Shown piece by piece: positions 6,231-10,792 of a DNA stretch of 10,792 bases (the first letter of the stretch is position 1; each line of letters begins with the position of its first letter). Made by a program: the position numbers and the translations under genes. The stretch lies in assembly GCA_022785155.1 (NCBI GenBank), contig JALFRH010000089.1:1-10792 (forward strand), given 5' to 3'. The notes below the pieces were generated by a model that was not told where the DNA came from, ran no database searches, and worked only from the letters and a program-made list of their open reading frames with translations. Origin of the DNA: Spirochaetales bacterium (GTDB taxonomy: Bacteria > Spirochaetota > Spirochaetia > Sphaerochaetales > Sphaerochaetaceae).

Positions 6231-7276
6231 TTCCACTCTCCTGATAGATGACCGGCATCTGTCATAATTGAAATAAATTCATCTATATCCTTTTCATTGA
6301 CTCCATTTTCAACAAGCATGGAGTAAACCTTCTCTTGCCTACTATCCCCCTTGTATCTCTCTATAAACAATAGATAGTCATCTATGGCTGTCTTTCTCCT
6401 TATCCCTCCGATATATCCGAAGTTGGAGAAGAGATAGTCTCTATATAGGTCGTCTTCAGATACGGAAAGAAGGGAAAGAAGGACAAAGCTTACGGCACCG
6501 GTACGGTCTGTTCCAATGGAGCAGTGGAATAAGAGAGGATAGTTGTCCCTATCGCCCAAGACTTTGAAAAGCATGGGGAAAGACGAGAGGTTCTTCTGTA
6601 GATAGCCCCCTCCTGTTTCAAAAGGAATGGAGAAATATTCCACTCCTTCCCCAAGAGGACTCCCTTTTAGTCCTCCGTTTTCATTGTCCTCTGTTTTTCT
6701 CAGGTCTATTTCACTCTTTATTCCAAGGGAGAGAAGGGTCTCTATGCCTTTATCTGTAATAAGAGCCTCGCCGCTTTTGTTCTCGCTGAGACGCCCGGAT
6801 CTGTAAGCAAGGCCTTGGACGACTCTATCCCCGTTTTCCATAACCCAGCCACCCAGGTCCCTGACGTTGGTGACACCATCGACATATATATTCCTAGGAG
6901 GCTCCTCAGAGACAATGAAACCACCCTCTTTTATGGTTTTTCCATCTCCGTCCATTGCTCTCCATGTATACTCATTCCCCAGAAGTAGATTTATCAGCTC
7001 CACCTTGCCTTCTTCCACTTTTATTCTTCTTTCATCACCCTTTGAGCTGACGAGCACTAAAGTATCAGCCTTATCCAGGCCATCCACTATGCAGGAAAGG
7101 GGTCTGCCGGCTTCTTCATTTCCTTTTGCAATCAGAGTGGTCATGGACCAGTTCTCCAAGGCGGCACTTTGACTGGAGGTATGGGGCGAATAGATTTCAC
7201 TCCCTTTGGTGGCGCAGGAAACAATAAAAAGAGCAACAAATAGAAGAAGTAAGAGTTTTTTAATGAGAGCCATCAT
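6227..7276 (-). CDS. Lipoprotein with a tyrosine-phosphatase domain (Y_phosphatase3-like)
   Basis: A 349-residue exported phosphatase. Residues 1-21 form a lipoprotein signal peptide: KK, a Leu/Phe/Val core, then FIVSC with C21 as the lipidation site. Residues about 40-125 resemble a short beta-rich domain. The phosphatase part begins at the TNVRDLGG motif (136-143), followed by YRSGRLS, and contains the P-loop HCSIGTDRTG with catalytic C252 and R258 (C-x5-R). This combination is that of the bacterial tyrosine/lipid phosphatases of the Y_phosphatase3 family, such as Listeria LipA; the substrate, phosphoprotein or phosphoinositide, cannot be told. Lipidation places the enzyme outside the cytoplasm. 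ATG codons at 7276 and 7273 both fit the GGAGG at 7286-7282; a TTG at 7288 precedes that site and was rejected. It is the first gene of an operon with the DUF4097-type and TetR genes. Domain secure, role open. Confidence 0.9.
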   Translation of the reverse strand: MMALIKKLLLLLFVALFIVSCATKGSEIYSPHTSSQSAALENWSMTTLIAKGNEEAGRPLSCIVDGLDKADTLVLVSSKGDERRIKVEEGKVELINLLLGNEYTWRAMDGDGKTIKEGGFIVSEEPPRNIYVDGVTNVRDLGGWVMENGDRVVQGLAYRSGRLSENKSGEALITDKGIETLLSLGIKSEIDLRKTEDNENGGLKGSPLGEGVEYFSIPFETGGGYLQKNLSSFPMLFKVLGDRDNYPLLFHCSIGTDRTGAVSFVLLSLLSVSEDDLYRDYLFSNFGYIGGIRRKTAIDDYLLFIERYKGDSRQEKVYSMLVENGVNEKDIDEFISIMTDAGHLSGEWK

Positions 7277-7292
7277 AGCCACCTCCAAGTAA

Positions 7293-7321
7293 ATAATAGA
7301 TTAAGAAATGAATCTGAACAA
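7293..7321 (-). promoter_or_regulatory. Promoter candidate for the phosphatase / DUF4097 / TetR operon
   Basis: TTGTTC (7321-7316) and TATTAT (7298-7293) are separated by exactly 17 bases, a fair sigma-70-type match with a good -10. It lies between the pckA terminator and the phosphatase start. The transcript would start close to the GGAGG ribosome binding site, giving a very short leader. A second -10-like TATAAC nearer the terminator (about 7335) is an alternative. An AACAA/TTGTT palindrome (7317-7331) overlaps the -35. Confidence 0.5.
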
Positions 7322-7353
7322 TAGTTTTGTTATATTTTTCATCTTCAGGCATT

Positions 7354-7384
7354 AAAAAAAGGGCATGCAAACCGCACACCCTTT
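7354..7384 (-). terminator. Rho-independent terminator of pckA
   Basis: The minus strand carries an eleven-pair stem, AAAGGGTGTGC / GCATGCCCTTT (7384-7374 and 7368-7358, two G-T wobbles), with loop GGTTT. It continues into an uninterrupted run of seven T (7360-7354). It starts 18 bases after the pckA stop codon. This is a textbook strong intrinsic terminator. Confidence 0.93.
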
Positions 7385-7402
7385 GCCTCAATGAATACCA
7401 AA

Positions 7403-9004
7403 TCAGAGCTGAGGACCAGCAGCAACAAGTGCCTTTCCTTCTTCTGTATTTGTGTACTTTGAGAAGTTCTTGATGAATCTTCCAGCAAGATCCTTTGCCT
7501 TGACTTCCCAATCTTCAGCGTTCTTATATGTATCTCTTGGATCAAGAATACCTGTGTCTACGCCATTGAGTGATGTAGGAACTTCGAAGTTGAAGTATGG
7601 GATCTTCTTTGTAGGAGCAGAGAGGATGTCGCCGTTGAGAATTGCATCGATGATACCTCTTGTATCCTTAATGGAGATTCTCTTACCTGTTCCGTTCCAA
7701 CCTGTGTTTACAAGGTAAGCCTTGGCGCCGGACTTCTCCATCTTCTTTACAAGCTCTTCACCATACTTTGTAGGAGGGAGCTCCAAGAATGCCTGGCCGA
7801 AGCAAGCTGAGAATGTTGGAGTCGGTTCTGTGATACCGCGCTCTGTACCAGCAAGCTTTGCTGTGAAGCCGGAGAGGAAGTAGTACTTTGTCTGCTCAGG
7901 TGTGAGGATGGATACTGGAGGGAGAACTCCGAAAGCATCGGCACTGAGGAAGATGACGTTCTTTGCTGCTGGAGCTGCAGAAACTGGTCTTACGATCTTC
8001 TCGATGTGGTTGATCGGGTAGGAAACACGTGTGTTTTCTGTAACAGACTTATCAGCAAAGTCGATCTTGCCGTTCTCGTCGACAGTTACGTTCTCCAAGA
8101 GAGCATCTCTTCTGATTGCGTTGTAGATGTCTGGTTCTGAATCCTTATCAAGGTTGATGACCTTGGCATAGCATCCGCCTTCGAAGTTGAAGACACCATT
8201 GTCATCCCAACCGTGCTCGTCATCACCGATGAGGAGTCTCTTTGGATCTGTTGAGAGAGTTGTCTTACCTGTTCCGGAGAGACCGAAGAAGATAGCTGTG
8301 TTCTCGCCGTTCATATCTGTGTTTGCGGAGCAGTGCATGCTTGCAATACCCTTGAGTGGGAGGTAGTAGTTCATCATTGAGAACATACCCTTCTTCATTT
8401 CACCACCGTACCATGTGTTGATGATGACCTGCTCACGGGATGTGATGTTGAAGACAACAGCTGTCTCGGAGTTGAGTCCAAGTTCCTTGTAGTTCTCAAC
8501 CTTAGCCTTGGATGCGTTGTAGACGACGAAGTCTGGCTTGAAGTTCTCGAGTTCTTCCTTGGAAGGCTGGATAAACATGTTCTTTACGAAATGTGCCTGC
8601 CAAGCGACTTCAACGATGAAGCGGATAGCCATTCTTGTGTCCTTGTTTGCACCGCAGAATGCATCGACAACATAAAGCTTCTTATTTGAAAGTTCATCGA
8701 TAGCAATCTTCTTGACAGCATCCCAAGTCTCTTTGCTTGCAGGATGGTTGTCGTTCTTATATGCATCACTTGTCCACCAGACTGTATCCTTGGAGTTTTC
8801 ATCCATGACAATGAACTTGTCTTTTGGAGAACGTCCAGTGTAAACACCAGTCATGACGTTGACAGCGCCAAGTTCTGTCACCTGACCTTTGTCAAAACCT
8901 TCAAGACCTGGCTTTGTCTCTTCTGCAAACAACTCCTCATAGGAAGGGTTGTGTACGATCTCTGTGGTACCTGTGATACCATAAGCTTTCAAATCGATAG
9001 ACAT
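7403..9004 (-). CDS. pckA: Phosphoenolpyruvate carboxykinase, ATP type (EC 4.1.1.49)
   Basis: This 533-residue cytoplasmic enzyme interconverts oxaloacetate + ATP and PEP + CO2 + ADP, for gluconeogenesis or, in many anaerobic fermenters, for fixing CO2 toward succinate. The ATP-type signatures are all present. YTGRSPKDK has substrate-binding R58. TWYGGEMKKGMF (about 197-208) holds the metal-site Lys. MHCSAN has H224. The P-loop GLSGTGKT is at 241-248. IGDDEHGW (about 259-266) gives the metal-binding Asp. TRVSYP has R326, and GFTAKLAGTERG follows. Length is close to that of the E. coli enzyme (540). The ATG at 9004 has an excellent AAGGAG seven bases upstream, consistent with strong expression. 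It stands alone, with a terminator on each side (9147-9174 and 7354-7384), and its leader holds a large inverted repeat that may control it. No key residue seems lost. Very secure. Confidence 0.98.
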   Translation of the reverse strand: MSIDLKAYGITGTTEIVHNPSYEELFAEETKPGLEGFDKGQVTELGAVNVMTGVYTGRSPKDKFIVMDENSKDTVWWTSDAYKNDNHPASKETWDAVKKIAIDELSNKKLYVVDAFCGANKDTRMAIRFIVEVAWQAHFVKNMFIQPSKEELENFKPDFVVYNASKAKVENYKELGLNSETAVVFNITSREQVIINTWYGGEMKKGMFSMMNYYLPLKGIASMHCSANTDMNGENTAIFFGLSGTGKTTLSTDPKRLLIGDDEHGWDDNGVFNFEGGCYAKVINLDKDSEPDIYNAIRRDALLENVTVDENGKIDFADKSVTENTRVSYPINHIEKIVRPVSAAPAAKNVIFLSADAFGVLPPVSILTPEQTKYYFLSGFTAKLAGTERGITEPTPTFSACFGQAFLELPPTKYGEELVKKMEKSGAKAYLVNTGWNGTGKRISIKDTRGIIDAILNGDILSAPTKKIPYFNFEVPTSLNGVDTGILDPRDTYKNAEDWEVKAKDLAGRFIKNFSKYTNTEEGKALVAAGPQL

Positions 9005-9030
9005 ATCAATTCTCCTTATTCAATAATTCA

Positions 9031-9073
9031 GAAGTATGGAATCTACTTTTCCACCAATAAGATTCCTTACTTC
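9031..9073 (-). promoter_or_regulatory. Long inverted repeat in the pckA leader
   Basis: On the minus strand GAAGTAAGGAATCT (9073-9060) and AGATTCCATACTTC (9044-9031) pair at 13 of 14 positions (one A-A mismatch), around a 15-base loop. The 3' arm ends 26 bases before the pckA ATG and is not followed by a T-tract. It could be an mRNA leader hairpin controlling stability or translation, or a split operator. The repeat is plain in the sequence; its role is inferred. Confidence 0.6.
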
Positions 9074-9146
9074 AATGAATATAACTAATTTTGGAGAAAA
9101 CTTCACTAGGTAGAGTAATAGATTCATGCAATTTCTATACAGGCAA

Positions 9147-9174
9147 AGAGAAAACCCGAGTAACACTCGGGCTT
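9147..9174 (-). terminator. Rho-independent terminator between the lipoprotein gene and pckA
   Basis: The minus strand reads AAGCCCGAGT-GTT-ACTCGGGTTTT, a seven-pair GC-rich stem (9171-9165 and 9161-9155) extended by G-T and two A-T pairs, with T-rich sequence after it. It lies 134 bases past the lipoprotein stop and 143 bases before pckA. It most simply ends the upstream unit; an attenuator role is possible if pckA's promoter lies further upstream. Confidence 0.8.
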
Positions 9175-9307
9175 CTGGAAGAAAACATTATGAAAAATAT
9201 ATATCGCATGCCCTTTCGGGTCTGAAGAACTTATTTCTAAGCCTTGAGTAACATACCCCAAAGAAAATAAAAGGGCAATACTTTTCAAGAGAATTTTTTA
9301 AATAATT

Positions 9308-9850
9308 TTAAAAATTCTTTTTTTCTTCACATTTCTCCTCATTGAGGATATCCAGAAGAGAAGAATACTCCTCCCTTTCATCCCATATGACAGGCTCCTC
9401 GATGCTCTCCTCTTTATCTTTTTTTCTTCCATGGATCATTGAGAAGAGAATTACCAAAAGAAGAAGGACCAAAGCAGAGAGGACATAAATCACTATCCTC
9501 TCTATGTCCACGCCCTTCTCTCCAGGGCTTTCAGGGGCTTCACTCTCCTCCTCTATGACCAATGTTTCAGATGGAAGTCCAACCACTTTTTCTTCTTCCG
9601 TATACGTCTCTCCATTCTTTATATCGATGAATTCACCGTTATTAAAGAGAACAGGCAGGGAGGATATATCCTCTTCATTCTTCTCTTCCTGCTGCAGAGG
9701 AAGAAGAGGGATTTCCTCGCTCCCGTTCTCCTCCAGAGGGACTTCATCTTCGATCCTCTCTACATTTGTCTCCACCCGCTCCAATTTCTGACCCGTTGCA
9801 CAGGAAAAGAGTAGAAGCAGAGTCAAGAGAAATAGGAAAAACTTCTTCAT
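9308..9850 (-). CDS. Predicted lipoprotein with an additional membrane segment and cytoplasmic tail
   Basis: I do not recognise this 180-residue protein. It starts with a lipoprotein signal peptide (MKK, Phe/Leu core, LLFSC with C17 as lipidation site). A very acidic, probably unstructured stretch follows, about 22-115, with many Glu and Pro. A second strong hydrophobic helix at about 119-139 (IVIYVLSALVLLLLVILFSMI) is followed by HGRKKDK and an acidic C-terminal tail of about 40 residues. If both signals work, the protein would be lipidated on the outer face of the inner membrane and also cross it, with the tail in the cytoplasm. The ATG at 9850 has GGAGG seven bases upstream and overlaps the stop of the preceding gene (ATGA), so the two are probably made together. 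The low-complexity middle limits any family assignment; the gene itself looks real. Confidence 0.78.
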   Translation of the reverse strand: MKKFFLFLLTLLLLFSCATGQKLERVETNVERIEDEVPLEENGSEEIPLLPLQQEEKNEEDISSLPVLFNNGEFIDIKNGETYTEEEKVVGLPSETLVIEEESEAPESPGEKGVDIERIVIYVLSALVLLLLVILFSMIHGRKKDKEESIEEPVIWDEREEYSSLLDILNEEKCEEKKNF

Positions 9851-10792
9851 TCCATATCCTCCAGTATTCTTATATTCTCACCATCGACAGATACTCTATC
9901 CGATGAACACAATACTCTATCAAGCTCTTTGTATCTTACGGAAAGAACGCTCTTCATACCGCACTTGACTCCAAGGGCATTATAAAGGTCCCCTTTGGTC
10001 ATGACTTTGTTGACTGAAAGAATACTCAGCATACCATCCAAGAGTTCCTCAGGAGAGATATGGGAGAAATCACGCCTGAATGTGCTTTCACGGAACTTGA
10101 TCTCCCCACCCTTTTTATACCAGAAGCCATTTCTCTCCAGATACTCCACACCCTTCTTGTCCAAGGCCCTTTCCCTTCCCTCTTCACCATATAAGTGGAA
10201 GAAATAACGAAGGGCGTCACGCTCTGTAATAGGTGCCATGTTATCCAAAAAATCGGAGAGAAGAAGAGGAAAATTATGTGAAGAGGGAGTCTCCACCCCC
10301 AATTCCCCAGCCCTTTTCTGGATATCGTAGATAGGGTAAGGCGGGAATACAAAGCCTCTCTCTTCCCCCTTTTCTTCCCCTTTATCCTCTTTCTTTATCT
10401 CAACGGGCATCTCTTTTTCCTCTGGAGAGAAATACTTATCAATTTCCTCTTCTTCCTGAGTAAACACATCCCTATATTTCACCCAAAGGGGAAGAAGGGA
10501 GAATGAAGAAAGGGCTTTGGCAACCTTCTTTTTAAGAAGAGGAAAACTTAAAGACAAAAAAGGAGGCAGAAAGAGGCTCTTCGCCTTCTCCAAGCTATCT
10601 CCATAACGCGTTGTATAATCATCCAAGCGGCTCAGCCCTCTTCTGAGGGAAGCATAAACAAGAGTGAAGTCATCGGACACAAAGCCTTTTAGGTCCATCA
10701 GGGCACTTCTATATTCCTTTAGTGCCGCTGCATATTCAGGCCAAAGAGTATCGACACCTGAAAAGAGAGAGGAAGTAAAGGTAAACTCTTTC
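9847..10792 (-). CDS. Unrecognised protein, C-terminal 314 residues; 5' end beyond the window
   Basis: The frame is open to the right edge of the window, so the gene is cut here. An ATG at 10698 (visible residue 32) lacks a ribosome binding site, and the 31 codons before it read as ordinary protein (for example GVDTLWPEYAAALKEYRSAL), so the true start probably lies outside. The visible part has a helical first section, then a highly charged Glu/Lys linker (about 112-146). A mixed helical C-terminal half follows, whose last 65 residues (from LLDGMLSILSVNKVMTKGDLYNALGV) could form a winged-helix-like domain, though that is only an impression. No signal peptide or membrane segment is visible in this part. 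Its stop overlaps the start of the lipoprotein, suggesting a functional pair. I cannot name a family. Confidence 0.72.
   Translation of the reverse strand, partial: KEFTFTSSLFSGVDTLWPEYAAALKEYRSALMDLKGFVSDDFTLVYASLRRGLSRLDDYTTRYGDSLEKAKSLFLPPFLSLSFPLLKKKVAKALSSFSLLPLWVKYRDVFTQEEEEIDKYFSPEEKEMPVEIKKEDKGEEKGEERGFVFPPYPIYDIQKRAGELGVETPSSHNFPLLLSDFLDNMAPITERDALRYFFHLYGEEGRERALDKKGVEYLERNGFWYKKGGEIKFRESTFRRDFSHISPEELLDGMLSILSVNKVMTKGDLYNALGVKCGMKSVLSVRYKELDRVLCSSDRVSVDGENIRILEDME

Larger units (their letters stand above)
9005..9307. other. 303-base intergenic region upstream of pckA
   Basis: No protein gene is convincing here on either strand. Besides the pckA ribosome binding site (AAGGAG, 9017-9012), it holds the long inverted repeat at 9031-9073 and the terminator at 9147-9174, listed separately. 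An AT-only dyad spans the preceding stop codon (9290-9318). No promoter stands out for pckA. TATATT at about 9082-9077 is -10-like without a good -35. TTCAGA-17-TATATA upstream of the terminator (about 9222-9194) is another weak option. A short RNA ending at the terminator is possible, but no known RNA family is recognisable. Confidence 0.5.

Noticed and set aside
6231..6236. GTG start at 6236 for the DUF4097-type gene
   Set aside because: It lies almost on the GGAG site; the ATG at 6230 has proper spacing and the usual ATGA overlap.
7747..7944. Minus-strand open frame inside pckA in another reading frame
   Set aside because: It lies fully within pckA, which has every expected motif; the low-complexity product is a frame shadow.
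9290..9318. AT-rich dyad spanning the lipoprotein stop codon, nine-base arms
   Set aside because: The arms are almost entirely A and T with no T-tract after them, so the stem is weak and chance in AT-rich sequence is likely.
10026..10352. Minus-strand open frame of 108 codons overlapping the unrecognised gene
   Set aside because: It is in another frame of a longer frame that stays open to the window edge and is coupled to the next gene.
10696..10698. ATG at 10698 as the start of the rightmost gene
   Set aside because: It has no ribosome binding site, and the frame continues upstream with protein-like codons to the edge, so the gene is treated as partial.
10705..10720. AAGGAATATAGA shared with the outer-membrane protein leader (about 2227-2238)
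   Set aside because: A single 12-base match, one copy inside coding sequence, is most likely coincidence.

Overview
All twelve genes lie on the minus strand, so transcription runs from high to low coordinates. The window looks like a core-chromosome stretch of a Gram-negative-type bacterium of moderate GC, most plausibly a spirochaete related to the gut Sphaerochaetaceae. That placement is inference. It rests on two short lipoprotein signal peptides, a small outer-membrane-type beta-barrel protein ending in Phe, AGA/AGG-rich arginine codons, and the mix of an ATP-type PEP carboxykinase with a long-form glutamine-dependent NAD synthetase. No phage, insertion sequence, CRISPR array, tRNA or rRNA was seen.

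Layout in transcription order. (1) 10792-9308: the 3' part of an unrecognised cytoplasmic protein gene, coupled by an ATGA overlap to a lipoprotein that also has a second membrane segment. (2) 9307-9005: a 303-base gap with an intrinsic terminator (9147-9174) and a strong 14-base-arm inverted repeat (9031-9073) just before the next gene. (3) 9004-7403: pckA, closed by a strong intrinsic terminator (7354-7384). (4) 7321-4780: a promoter candidate followed by a tight cluster of a tyrosine-phosphatase lipoprotein, a membrane-anchored DUF4097-type beta-solenoid protein and a TetR-family regulator. (5) 4724-2310: a dyad and possible promoter, then a hotdog thioesterase overlapping nadE. (6) 2254-1576: an outer-membrane beta-barrel protein with a hairpin next to its ribosome binding site, ended by an intrinsic terminator. 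(7) 1540-1: a small membrane-anchored protein, a PhnP-like metallo-beta-lactamase-fold phosphodiesterase and the start of polA, joined by overlapping stop and start codons.

How they work together: most of the window is housekeeping metabolism. pckA links PEP and oxaloacetate, nadE does the last step of NAD synthesis, the thioesterase hydrolyses acyl-CoA and polA serves DNA repair and replication. The parts whose biology is not obvious are the phosphatase / DUF4097 / TetR operon, the lipoprotein pair at the right end, the charged N-terminal extension on polA, and the leader structures upstream of pckA, the thioesterase and the outer-membrane protein. I found no convincing new defence or mobile system. 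The best leads are those regulatory structures and the envelope-signalling operon.

Several starts were moved from the longest open frame to ATG codons with a proper Shine-Dalgarno sequence (1540, 4657, 6230, 7276). Two genes run off the window: polA on the left, and the unrecognised gene on the right.
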